Of a DNA stretch of 61,092 bases, positions 7,322 through 15,591 are shown in pieces (position 1 is the first letter of the stretch; each line of letters opens with the position of its first letter). The DNA is taken from the NCBI GenBank assembly GCA_900315775.1, contig ONAJ01000010.1, forward strand, positions 1 through 61,092, in the 5' to 3' direction. The notes beneath the pieces are model-generated. The model searched no databases, had not been told where the DNA came from, and was given only the letters and a program-made list of their open reading frames with translations. Source of the stretch: an uncultured Prevotella sp. (GTDB lineage: Bacteria > Bacteroidota > Bacteroidia > Bacteroidales > Bacteroidaceae). Made by a program: the position numbers and the translations under genes.

Positions 7322-9022
7322 TTACATATGTTTGTTTGTAAGTCCTTGTATGACAGCTTTGCCAAAGAGCAACTGGCGGTCACGCTCAACGGCAGGAACC
7401 GTCCATTCTTCTGGGACAAAGCGCCAGTTGTGGGCAGGACGAGGACTTATGGTGCCGCGACGTTCTATTTCACGGGTGAGATAGTGACGCTGGTCGAGTT
7501 CACTCTGCCACTCTATGCGGTCTTTTAGCTGTTCCTGTGGTATTCCGGCACCGTGGGTGAGCAGCTCGCCTCCACCGTTGCCACGATAGCTGTTCATAGC
7601 TACGCGGTAGGTCTTGGTAAGTGAGAACTCCCTGCCGTCGGACATGCGTAGTATGCGTATTCGTTCTCCATAGGGACGACGAACGTCAACTTCGTAGTCG
7701 ATGCCCATTGCTGTGTCGAAGTTGAAAGCGAGGTTGGTAAAGCTATAGTGAGGAGCATTGAAGAAAATCTCCTCGTCCATCTTCATTATATGGTCGTCGG
7801 GCGACGACATGGTGCATATCCAGCGGTCGTAGCTAAGCTCCAGATGACGACGAACCTCGTCGCCTGTCAGACGAACTACGTAGAGCTGATTCTCGTAGCG
7901 ATAGAGGTTGAACATATCGCACATATATATAGTACCGCGCGGGATGACAGCGTCGTAGGTCAGCGGTGCATTGAACGAGATGTCTGCATGTGTGATGTCA
8001 AGCTGCAGCTGGTGTATGAAGTCGCTAAAAGCGCTATTGCCAAAATAGCTGTCGCGGGTGTGCATAGGAGCGTCGGACTTTCCGAGTGGACGGTTTACAT
8101 AACGTTTTATCTCGTCAATGTCTTTCTGGAAATATTCCATAAATTCGAGACTCTCCGGAAGGTCTCCAATGTTCACTATGTCGCCGGAGACGTGTTTGTT
8201 GACAACTTTTCCGTCCTTGATATCAACCGTGATGCGTGCGTCGCTGATGGTAAGAGCATTGCATGAAGGGTCGAGACACATAACGTGCTTGCCCTCGACG
8301 TTCTTGATTCTTCCCTTGTATCGTACGTGGTCATGACCGAAGAGAATGAGGTCGAAGCCCGGTACTTCCTTAGCTACGCGCAGTGATGCGTTCTCATTGT
8401 ATTTCTCTGTTCTGATACCTCCTTCACGACCCGAGTGAAACAGTCCGATGACGATGTCTGGCGACTCTTTCTTGCGGATAATATCCATCCAGTGTTGCGC
8501 CGTAGAGACCATCTCGTCGAAGCGCATTCCGCTCCACAACGACGGGTTTAGCCAGTGTGGAATAGCTGGAGTAAGAAGTCCTAATACAGCTATGCGCACC
8601 CCTTGTCGTTCGATGATGGTATATGGTTTGGCGTATGGTTTTCCGGTTTTGGTATTGATGATGTTAGCTCCGAGTACGGGACAGTTTAATTCCTTCATCC
8701 ATTTGTCGAAGACCTTATGACCCGTTTCGATGTCGTGGTTACCAAAAGTCTCGACATCGAATTTCAAATAGTTTGCAATTTTGGCAGCGAGGTTGGGTTT
8801 GTCGGGCTTCACGTAGTTGGTATAGTAGCATGTGGGCTGTCCTTGAAGAATGTCGCCTCCGTCAAGATAGATGAGATTATCGTCATATTCGCAACGTAGC
8901 ACGTCGATGTACGTAGCCACACGAGCCAAAGAGCCTGTTATGCTTCTTCGGTTTATGAAGTCGAAGGGAAAGAATGTCCCGTGGACGTCAGATGTGTGTA
9001 TGACTCTCAGTTCTACTTTCAT
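7322..9022 (-). CDS. 5'-nucleotidase / cyclic phosphodiesterase-type metallophosphoesterase
   Basis: 566 residues with the calcineurin-like motifs in order: IHTSDVHGTFFP (metal-binding D and H), YLDGGDILQG, GNHDIE and FGHDHVRY. The second half is the 5'-nucleotidase C-terminal domain (GTIYMCDMFNLYRYENQ; SYRGNGGGELL). Relatives such as UshA and CpdB hydrolyse nucleotides in the periplasm, but no signal peptide is visible here (start MKVELRVIHTSD), so this one may act in the cytoplasm. Its ATG overlaps the preceding stop by ATGA, so translation is probably coupled. Confidence 0.85.
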   Translation of the reverse strand: MKVELRVIHTSDVHGTFFPFDFINRRSITGSLARVATYIDVLRCEYDDNLIYLDGGDILQGQPTCYYTNYVKPDKPNLAAKIANYLKFDVETFGNHDIETGHKVFDKWMKELNCPVLGANIINTKTGKPYAKPYTIIERQGVRIAVLGLLTPAIPHWLNPSLWSGMRFDEMVSTAQHWMDIIRKKESPDIVIGLFHSGREGGIRTEKYNENASLRVAKEVPGFDLILFGHDHVRYKGRIKNVEGKHVMCLDPSCNALTISDARITVDIKDGKVVNKHVSGDIVNIGDLPESLEFMEYFQKDIDEIKRYVNRPLGKSDAPMHTRDSYFGNSAFSDFIHQLQLDITHADISFNAPLTYDAVIPRGTIYMCDMFNLYRYENQLYVVRLTGDEVRRHLELSYDRWICTMSSPDDHIMKMDEEIFFNAPHYSFTNLAFNFDTAMGIDYEVDVRRPYGERIRILRMSDGREFSLTKTYRVAMNSYRGNGGGELLTHGAGIPQEQLKDRIEWQSELDQRHYLTREIERRGTISPRPAHNWRFVPEEWTVPAVERDRQLLFGKAVIQGLTNKHM

Positions 9023-9648
9023 TCTTCTATCTGTGTGATGCTTTTATGCAGTCGGTAAAACATGCTGTGAAGCGTTGCCGCAGGGTAATAGGGCAGGAAT
9101 GCTAAGGTAAGCTTATGGGTGTCGGTGGCAAGACGCACAGCCTTGTGCGAAGTGCGATGTATGAAGGGCACTTCGTCGGGGGTGAATCCGAAGAGTTCAA
9201 CGAGTATGCTGGCATGTAGCTGAGCAATGTTGTAAATGCCCAGTTTGTGTAGCCATTGTTCTATCTTTATGAAGTCAACCTTGTCGCCCTTTGTACGCAG
9301 GAAGTGTCCTATTTCAATTATTCCGTCGATGCGTGTCCTTCCTGCTATTGTCTGGTGCACGTTTGATGCTATGAGTTCCAGGAAGTCGAGCGAGTGTATC
9401 GAGGTGTCGATGGCGTGGTATTCCGCCTTTTCTATGTTCTTGTGACGACGTCCTTTTTTGTATTCGCTAAGTCCGCGCAGTCCCTTGTGTGGCTCCTCGC
9501 TGCCTGGAAGGTACGACTCTACGTTGTCCTCATGTGCACGTTCGCGTAGCTGGTGCCATTTGAAGGATGACATTGGTTCTATGGGTTGTCTTTCGCCGAA
9601 AGCTCCCTCTCGAAGTATGCGGAAATAGTTGCGTGTTAAAACATTCAT
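9019..9648 (-). CDS. Conserved protein, faint likeness to the C-terminal part of NTP_transf_5 proteins
   Basis: Start chosen at ATG 9648 (MNVLTRNYFRILREGAF), where it overlaps the antiporter stop as TAATG; an earlier frame start would lie inside that gene. The 209-residue product is soluble and mostly helical. The stretch IIEIGHFLRTKGDKVDFIKI and the following LFGFTPDEVPF resemble the region after the catalytic core in Bacteroidales nucleotidyltransferase-like (NTP_transf_5) proteins. No catalytic GSxxxxDxD motif is present. Function not recognised; tight coupling to both neighbours suggests a shared transcript. Confidence 0.5.
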   Translation of the reverse strand: MNVLTRNYFRILREGAFGERQPIEPMSSFKWHQLRERAHEDNVESYLPGSEEPHKGLRGLSEYKKGRRHKNIEKAEYHAIDTSIHSLDFLELIASNVHQTIAGRTRIDGIIEIGHFLRTKGDKVDFIKIEQWLHKLGIYNIAQLHASILVELFGFTPDEVPFIHRTSHKAVRLATDTHKLTLAFLPYYPAATLHSMFYRLHKSITQIEE

Positions 9649-10928
9649 TAGCTGTAGCGTTTTGGATATCTGAATAAAATAGACATTAGTGCCGCTATGC
9701 CTATCGCGAAAGGATAGTACAGGTAGGGTAATATGTCGATAGGTGTTATTTTTGCCAGACCGGCTGCCATAAGTACTTGTGCCCCGTAGGGTATTAAGCC
9801 CTGAACGAAACACGAGAACGTATCAAGGATTGATGCCGACTTACGAGGGTCTATGCCGTAGCGTTCGGATATTTTCTTGGCTATGCCACCGACGGTAATG
9901 ATGGCTATGGTGTTGTTTGCTGTGCAGACGTTGGTGAAGCTCACCAGCGCAGCAATAGACAGTTCGGCACCGCGTTTGCCGTTGATACGTCGTGTCAGTA
10001 ACGCTATTATGTAGTCTATGCCTCCCTTGTCCTTTATCAGTTCAAGGAGCCCGCCCGCCATCATCGTTATTATTATCAGTTCGCTCATGTTCATTATGCC
10101 AACCCACATGCTGTGGAACCATCCGTAGAGGTCGTAGGCACCTTGTGCAATGCCGATGACCCCCGTGAGTGCGATGCCTATTGTGAGCACAGCCATAACG
10201 TTCATGCCGCAGATGGCTGCCACGAGGACAGCTATATAGGGCAGTATAGTGCTTGGAGAGGTATCAACGTGGGAGTGTGGCGTTTCAATCTCGCTGCCGA
10301 GGAACACATATAATAATATAATAAGTACGGCGGCAGGAGTAACGATGAACAGATTGGTGCGGAACTTATCGCTCATTTTGCAGCCTTGAGTCTGTGTGGC
10401 GGCAATAGTAGTATCGCTGATGAACGACAGGTTGTCGCCAAAGAGTGCTCCGCCAACGATTATCGACGTCATGAAAGGTACGGAGACGTCGGTAACATTG
10501 GCTATGCCTGCCGCAATGGGTACCAGAGCTACGATGGTACCAACGCTGGTGCCTATGCACAACGACGTGAAACAGGCGGCAACGAAAAGTCCAGAGAGAA
10601 TCATAGAAGAGGGTAGGAGGTTCATTGTAAGTGAAACGATGGAGCTTATGCTCCCCATATCCTTTGCCGAATTAGCAAAGGCTCCCGCCATAACGAATAT
10701 CCACAGCATGCTGATTAGTCCGTCGTTAGAAGCCCCTCGGGTGTACACGCTTACACGCTTTTGTACGGAGAGACCGCCAGTAACGGCTATGGCATATATG
10801 CTGCTTATCATGAACACCACAATGATGGGTACTTTGTTAAAGTCACGAGCAACAATGCTCGTGACTAAATAAAGTACGATAAACACCACAAGTGGTGATA
10901 ATGCTAATATGCCCTTCTTATGACTCAA
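9648..10928 (-). CDS. NhaC-type Na+/H+ antiporter family protein
   Basis: 426 residues, about eleven hydrophobic segments. GTSVGTIVALVPIAAGIA and GALFGDNLSFISDTTIAATQ match the conserved cores of the NhaC family, which exchange sodium (sometimes organic acids) for protons at the inner membrane. It lies 9 bases after uxaA and is joined by overlap to the next gene. Because it sits in a hexuronate operon, an organic-anion substrate is possible; that is inference. Confidence 0.8.
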   Translation of the reverse strand: MSHKKGILALSPLVVFIVLYLVTSIVARDFNKVPIIVVFMISSIYAIAVTGGLSVQKRVSVYTRGASNDGLISMLWIFVMAGAFANSAKDMGSISSIVSLTMNLLPSSMILSGLFVAACFTSLCIGTSVGTIVALVPIAAGIANVTDVSVPFMTSIIVGGALFGDNLSFISDTTIAATQTQGCKMSDKFRTNLFIVTPAAVLIILLYVFLGSEIETPHSHVDTSPSTILPYIAVLVAAICGMNVMAVLTIGIALTGVIGIAQGAYDLYGWFHSMWVGIMNMSELIIITMMAGGLLELIKDKGGIDYIIALLTRRINGKRGAELSIAALVSFTNVCTANNTIAIITVGGIAKKISERYGIDPRKSASILDTFSCFVQGLIPYGAQVLMAAGLAKITPIDILPYLYYPFAIGIAALMSILFRYPKRYS

Positions 10929-10937
10929 TTTCCAATT

Positions 10938-12431
10938 CTATAGAGTTACTCCATTCTTGAATATCGCAATCTCGCTATAGCCGTTGGCCTCGTTGCGCGA
11001 CTTCTCGCCATTTGCAATAGCGATGATCTTGTCGATGAAGCCCTCGAGAACGGTCTTCATGTCAACACCGTCAACCAACTGACCTGCGTTGTAGTCAATC
11101 CAGTTAGGCTTGTTCTTTGCGAGAGTGCTGTTGGTTGAAATCTTCATTGTCGGGATGAAGGTGCCGAAAGGCGTTCCGCGTCCTGTGGTGAAGAGAACTA
11201 TCTGGCATCCTGCTGAGGCGAGAGCTGTCGCTGCTACCAGGTCGTTGCCAGGAGCCGAGAGCAGGTTGAGGCCCTTCTTCTCCAGTCGGTCACCATATCC
11301 GAGGACACCACTTACGGGAGCACGTCCACACTTCTGTGTACAACCCAGAGCCTTATCCTCAAGAGTAGAGATACCGCCTGCCTTATTTCCCGGTGAAGGG
11401 TTCTCGCCGACAGGTTCTCCGTGACTCAGGAAGTACTCTTTGAAGTCGTTGATGAGTTTTACCGTCTTGTCGAAGAGCTCGGGTGTCTCGCAACGGTTCA
11501 TGAGAATGGTCTCTGCACCAAACATCTCGGGAACTTCGGTAAGTATGGATGTTCCGCCCTGAGCTACGAGGAAGTCTGAGAACTCGCCGACAAGCGGATT
11601 CGCTGTGATACCGCTAAATCCGTCCGAGCCGCCACACTTAAGACCTACGCGGAGCTCGCTGAGAGGACATTCTGTGCGCTTGTCGTTCTTTGCCAAGTTG
11701 TAGAGCTCACGGAGAATCTTCATTCCTTCCTCCATCTCGTCTTCCACCTTCTGGGTGATGAGGAACTTTATGCGACTCTTGTCATAGTCGCCAAGAAGTT
11801 TCTCGAACTGGTCGGGCTGGTTGTTCTCGCATCCGAGTGAGAGTACCAGTACGGCACCTGCGTTGGGGTGGAGCACAATGTCGCGGAGCACCTTACGAGT
11901 GTTCTCGTGGTCTCCACTAAGTTGTGAACATCCGAAGTTGTGATGCCATGCATGAACGGCGTCGATACCCTCAAGACCAGTTTCCTTTTCAAGTTTTGCA
12001 GCAAGACGTTCTGCGATACCGTTGACACATCCTACGGTAGGCACAATCCATACCTCGTTGCGTATTCCGACCTCGCCGTTCTTGCGTACATATCCGTTAA
12101 ATGTTCTGTTTGACTTTGCGATGTTAAGTTTCTCGTTTACAGGATGATACTCGTATGTGAGTGTACCTGCAAGATTTGTCTTCAGGTTATTCTCGTTAAC
12201 CCATTCTCCTGCCTTCAGGTCCTTGCGTGCATGACCTATAGGGTAGCCGTATTTTATAATGTTGGTACCCTCGGGAGCATCCATGAGGAGCACCTTGTGT
12301 CCTGCTGGCGTGTCCTGCAGAACTTTGATGGCTTTGTTGTCCACGTTAATAACTTCGCCTTCCTTTATGGGGCGCAGACATACAACCACTGAGTCGGCAG
12401 GGTTGATTTTGATAAATGCTGATGTTTCCAT
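10938..12431 (-). CDS. uxaA: Altronate dehydratase
   Basis: 497 residues, the normal length. The N-terminal SAF domain (SAFIKINPADSVVVCLRP) is followed by the UxaA core with LSLGCENNQPDQFEKL, GLKCGGSDGFSG and GRAPVSGVLGYG, including the cysteines expected to hold the metal. It dehydrates D-altronate to 2-keto-3-deoxygluconate, in the cytoplasm. The LacI-type regulator is 32 bases upstream on the same strand and kdgK/kdgA start 1.3 kb away in the opposite direction, so the window covers uxaA, kdgK and KDPG aldolase of the isomerase pathway. uxaB and uxaC are not here. Confidence 0.93.
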   Translation of the reverse strand: METSAFIKINPADSVVVCLRPIKEGEVINVDNKAIKVLQDTPAGHKVLLMDAPEGTNIIKYGYPIGHARKDLKAGEWVNENNLKTNLAGTLTYEYHPVNEKLNIAKSNRTFNGYVRKNGEVGIRNEVWIVPTVGCVNGIAERLAAKLEKETGLEGIDAVHAWHHNFGCSQLSGDHENTRKVLRDIVLHPNAGAVLVLSLGCENNQPDQFEKLLGDYDKSRIKFLITQKVEDEMEEGMKILRELYNLAKNDKRTECPLSELRVGLKCGGSDGFSGITANPLVGEFSDFLVAQGGTSILTEVPEMFGAETILMNRCETPELFDKTVKLINDFKEYFLSHGEPVGENPSPGNKAGGISTLEDKALGCTQKCGRAPVSGVLGYGDRLEKKGLNLLSAPGNDLVAATALASAGCQIVLFTTGRGTPFGTFIPTMKISTNSTLAKNKPNWIDYNAGQLVDGVDMKTVLEGFIDKIIAIANGEKSRNEANGYSEIAIFKNGVTL

Positions 12432-12463
12432 AGTTTTGTTTTTTGTATAATTGTTTTAGTGAT

Positions 12464-13528
12464 TTATGCTTGTGTACGACGATAGAAGTCCACATTCTCT
12501 TTAGAAAGCAGCTCTATTGGCATATAGTTTACTGGCGGTACCTCTTGTTTCAAGACGATAGCCTTGAATAGGGTGTCAACGCAGTTGTAGCCCTGCATAT
12601 AGGCATGCTGTGCGATGAGGAACGAGATGGATCCCTCGCGAAGACAGGTAGCGTTCTTTTCCACCATATCGTAGCCCATAATCTGTATGTTTCTGCGGTT
12701 TGTACGCAACAGGAACTCGCCGACTACGTGGGCTCTGGCGCTAAGTGTCACACAATGGTGAACGTTAGTGTGTTTCTTGAAGAAAGCCTCCAGCGTAGCC
12801 TCGTTCTCGTCGTGCGACTTGTCGAGAGGCAGGTCCAGCTCGTGAATCTTTACAGAGGGGAAGTGGTCGCGCATATAGTGACGGAAACCTACTTCGCGGT
12901 TTGCCTGCTGCTTACTTGCTACCTGTCCGTTCTTGGTCTGCTTCATGAGCATTATTTCCTTATCGTCGTGAGCCAGTAACATCAGCATTCGGGCTGCAAA
13001 GTAGCCGCTACTGAAAGAGTCCTGACCGTAGAACGACAACGGACGGAGGTCCGGCATGTACGAATCGAGGAGTATGAAGGGGATGTCCCTGTCGTGCAGT
13101 ACATCAGTAAACTTCTTTGTCACCTCGAGTTCGCTGGGGACGATGACGACACCGCTTGGCGATGCGTCAAGTAATTCTTGGAAATTCTTTGAGTAGTCTT
13201 TGGTGTTGAAGCGCTCGTAGCGGTGAATAGTAACGTCGATGTGGAAGTCGCGGCGTGCGTCGCAGGCTCTCATGGCGCCCTCTTCTATCTCCTCCCAATA
13301 TGTCTCGCTGTCGTGACGAGGCATTATAATATGGAAGCTGTAAGACTTGTTGTATGCGAGTGCACTTGCGTACACATTAGGTTGATAGTTTATTTCCTTG
13401 AGGACCTTCTCAACCTTTTCACGTGCCGCCTTTGACACGTTGGGACGATTGTGTAGGATGCGGTCAACGGTACCTACAGAAACTCCCGACTTTTCTGCAA
13501 TGTCTTTGATACGTACTTTTGGAGCCAT
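12464..13528 (-). CDS. LacI-family transcriptional regulator
   Basis: 354 residues. The N-terminal helix-turn-helix is KIRIKDIAEKSGVSVGTVDR-like (here VRIKDIAEKSGVSVGTVDR), followed by the hinge and a periplasmic-binding-protein fold with SGVVIVPSE and IQIMGYDMVEKNA. It stands between uxaA (downstream, same strand) and kdgK (divergent), so it most likely controls hexuronate use with a sugar acid or KDG as ligand. The 229-base divergent spacer would hold its operators. Confidence 0.9.
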   Translation of the reverse strand: MAPKVRIKDIAEKSGVSVGTVDRILHNRPNVSKAAREKVEKVLKEINYQPNVYASALAYNKSYSFHIIMPRHDSETYWEEIEEGAMRACDARRDFHIDVTIHRYERFNTKDYSKNFQELLDASPSGVVIVPSELEVTKKFTDVLHDRDIPFILLDSYMPDLRPLSFYGQDSFSSGYFAARMLMLLAHDDKEIMLMKQTKNGQVASKQQANREVGFRHYMRDHFPSVKIHELDLPLDKSHDENEATLEAFFKKHTNVHHCVTLSARAHVVGEFLLRTNRRNIQIMGYDMVEKNATCLREGSISFLIAQHAYMQGYNCVDTLFKAIVLKQEVPPVNYMPIELLSKENVDFYRRTQA

Positions 13529-13661
13529 TTTTGTTTGTAAATTTTAAATGTTTACGTGCACATTATGCCGTTCCGCTTGCAAAAATACTAAAAAAAGTTC
13601 AATTGTGCGAAAACACACTAACTTTTTTCTTGAAAAAAATGATTTATTTGTTTTTTATTTG

Positions 13662-13669
13662 TATATTTG
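13662..13669 (+). promoter_or_regulatory. -7 element upstream of kdgK in the divergent spacer
   Basis: TATATTTG matches TAnnTTTG and lies 88 bases before kdgK. No good TTTG sits at the usual distance, as may be expected for a regulated promoter. The spacer 13529-13757 is AT-rich; no convincing LacI-type palindrome was found by eye. Confidence 0.5.
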
Positions 13670-13757
13670 CACACAGAAAAACGCAAAGGCACATAAAAAA
13701 GCACAAATTGACAAGTTAATCTATAAACATTTCAAAAATTAAAAAACAAAATTATCT

Positions 13758-14780
13758 ATGGCAAAAATCGTAACTTTAGGTGAAATTATGCTTCGCCTTT
13801 CTCCAAACGGTAACGATCGTTTTATTCAGAGTGAGTCATTCCGTATCATCCCTGGCGGTGGTGAGGCTAACGTTGCTGTCTCAGTAGCCAACTATGGTCA
13901 CGAGGCATACCTCGTAACAAAACTTCCAAAGCACGAGATTGGACAGATTGCTGTTAACGCTCTTCGTCGTTATGGTGTTGACACACGCTTCATCGCTCGT
14001 GGTGGTGAGCGCGTAGGTCTGTACTATGCAGAGACTGGTGCCAGCATGCGTCCTTCAAAGGTTATCTACGACCGCGCACACAGTGCTATTGCTGAGGCTG
14101 ATCCTTCTGACTTCGACTTCGACGCAATCATGGAAGGTGCTGCTTGGTTCCACTGGAGCGGTATTACTCCTGCTATCTCTGACAAGGCTGCTGAGTTGAC
14201 AAAGCTCGCTTGCGAAGCTGCTAAGCGTCACGGAGTAAAGGTTTCTGTTGACCTTAACTTCCGCAAGAAGCTGTGGACTTCAGAGAAGGCTATCTCAATC
14301 ATGCGTCCTCTGATGAAGTATGTTGACGTTTGTATCGGCAACGAGGAAGACGCAGAGCTCTGTCTCGGTTTCAAGCCCGATGCTGACGTAGAAGGCGGAA
14401 AGACTGACGCAAGCGGTTATGAGAAGATCTTCAAGCAGATGAAGGAAGAGTTCGGCTTCGAGTATGTTGTTTCTACTCTCCGTGAGAGCTACTCAGCAAC
14501 ATTCAACGGCTGGAAGGCTCTTATCTACGACGGTAAGGAGTTCTATCAGAGCAAGCGTTACGAGATTAACCCAATCATCGACCGCGTTGGTGGTGGTGAC
14601 TCTTTCTCAGGTGGTCTTATCCACGGTCTGCTGACAAAGAAGACTCAGGGCGAGGCTCTCGAGTTCGCTGTTGCTGCTTCTGCTCTCAAGCACACTATCA
14701 ATGGTGACTTCAACCTCGTTGGTGCTGACGAAGTAGAGTCTCTTGCTGGTGGTAATGCTAATGGACGTGTTCAGCGTTAA
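13758..14780 (+). CDS. kdgK: 2-keto-3-deoxygluconate kinase (PfkB family)
   Basis: 340 residues with both PfkB signatures: PGGGEANVAVSVANYG near the start and DRVGGGDSFSGGLIHG near residue 280 with the catalytic Asp. It phosphorylates KDG to KDPG using ATP in the cytoplasm. It is followed in tight order by a 45-residue protein and KDPG aldolase and faces the uxaA branch, which fixes the substrate better than sequence alone. Codon use is strongly biased (GGT, CGT, AAG), suggesting high expression. Confidence 0.9.
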   Translation: MAKIVTLGEIMLRLSPNGNDRFIQSESFRIIPGGGEANVAVSVANYGHEAYLVTKLPKHEIGQIAVNALRRYGVDTRFIARGGERVGLYYAETGASMRPSKVIYDRAHSAIAEADPSDFDFDAIMEGAAWFHWSGITPAISDKAAELTKLACEAAKRHGVKVSVDLNFRKKLWTSEKAISIMRPLMKYVDVCIGNEEDAELCLGFKPDADVEGGKTDASGYEKIFKQMKEEFGFEYVVSTLRESYSATFNGWKALIYDGKEFYQSKRYEINPIIDRVGGGDSFSGGLIHGLLTKKTQGEALEFAVAASALKHTINGDFNLVGADEVESLAGGNANGRVQR

Positions 14781-14782
14781 TT

Positions 14783-14920
14783 ATGAAACAATACGAATAT
14801 AAGATTATAACGCCAGTCTTCGGTACCGAGAAGAAACTCAACGAACTTGGTTTCGAGGGGTGGGAATTGGTAGCTGTAGAGAATGGTTCCTATATCCTAA
14901 AACGTGAATATAAAGAATAA
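14783..14920 (+). CDS. DUF4177-like miniprotein
   Basis: A 45-residue frame sits exactly between kdgK (2 bases away) and the aldolase (2 bases away). It reads [12 protein letters not shown], then [19 protein letters not shown] and ILKR, the DUF4177 pattern (YEYK... LNxLGxEGWELV... YxLKR). Typical members are 50-80 residues of unknown function. The spacing shows it is translated as part of the operon. A role in regulating the two flanking enzymes can only be guessed. Confidence 0.8.
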   Translation: MKQYEYKIITPVFGTEKKLNELGFEGWELVAVENGSYILKREYKE

Positions 14921-14922
14921 TT

Positions 14923-15591
14923 ATGGCAAAATTTGATAAATTTCAGGTGATGGCAAAAATTGCCGAAGCACCTATGGTTCCTGTGTTCTACCACAAGGAT
15001 GTTGAAGTATGTAAGAACGTAATCAAGGCTTGCTACGAGGGTGGTGTACGCGCTTTCGAGTTCACCAATCGCGGCGACTTCGCTCATGAGGTGTTCGCAG
15101 AGCTCTCAAAGTGGGCTAACACAGAGTGCCCTGAACTGGCTCTCGGTATCGGCTCTGTTGTTGACGCTCCTACAGCATCACTCTACATCCAGATGGGCGC
15201 AAACTTTGTTGTAGGTCCTTTGTTTAACCCCGACATCGCTGTTGTCTGCAACCGTCGTTGCGTGACATACTGCCCAGGTTGTCTGACACCTTCTGAGATT
15301 GGTAAGGCACAGGAGGTAGGCTGCGACTTCACAAAGGTATTCCCAGGTGACGTTGTTGGTCCTAACCTTATCAAGGGTCTTATGGCTCCAATGCCTTGGT
15401 CTAAGATTATGGTTACTGGTGGCGTGGCTCCTGAGGAAGAGAACCTTACAAAGTGGTTCAAGGCTGGCGTCTTCTGCGTAGGTATGGGCTCTAAGCTCTT
15501 CCCAAGCGACAAGGTGAAGGCCGGCGACTGGAAGTACGTAACAGACAAGTGCAAGGAGGCTCTCGGATATTGTGCAAAGGCTCGCGCATAA
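14923..15591 (+). CDS. kdgA: KDPG aldolase (2-dehydro-3-deoxyphosphogluconate aldolase)
   Basis: 222 residues, a TIM barrel. AFEFTNRGD carries the catalytic Glu and [13 protein letters not shown] carries the Schiff-base Lys at about residue 138; [10 protein letters not shown] is the phosphate-binding turn. It splits KDPG into pyruvate and glyceraldehyde-3-phosphate, ending the pathway begun by uxaA and kdgK. The next gene starts at a GTG inside its last 20 bases, in another frame. Confidence 0.9.
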   Translation: MAKFDKFQVMAKIAEAPMVPVFYHKDVEVCKNVIKACYEGGVRAFEFTNRGDFAHEVFAELSKWANTECPELALGIGSVVDAPTASLYIQMGANFVVGPLFNPDIAVVCNRRCVTYCPGCLTPSEIGKAQEVGCDFTKVFPGDVVGPNLIKGLMAPMPWSKIMVTGGVAPEEENLTKWFKAGVFCVGMGSKLFPSDKVKAGDWKYVTDKCKEALGYCAKARA

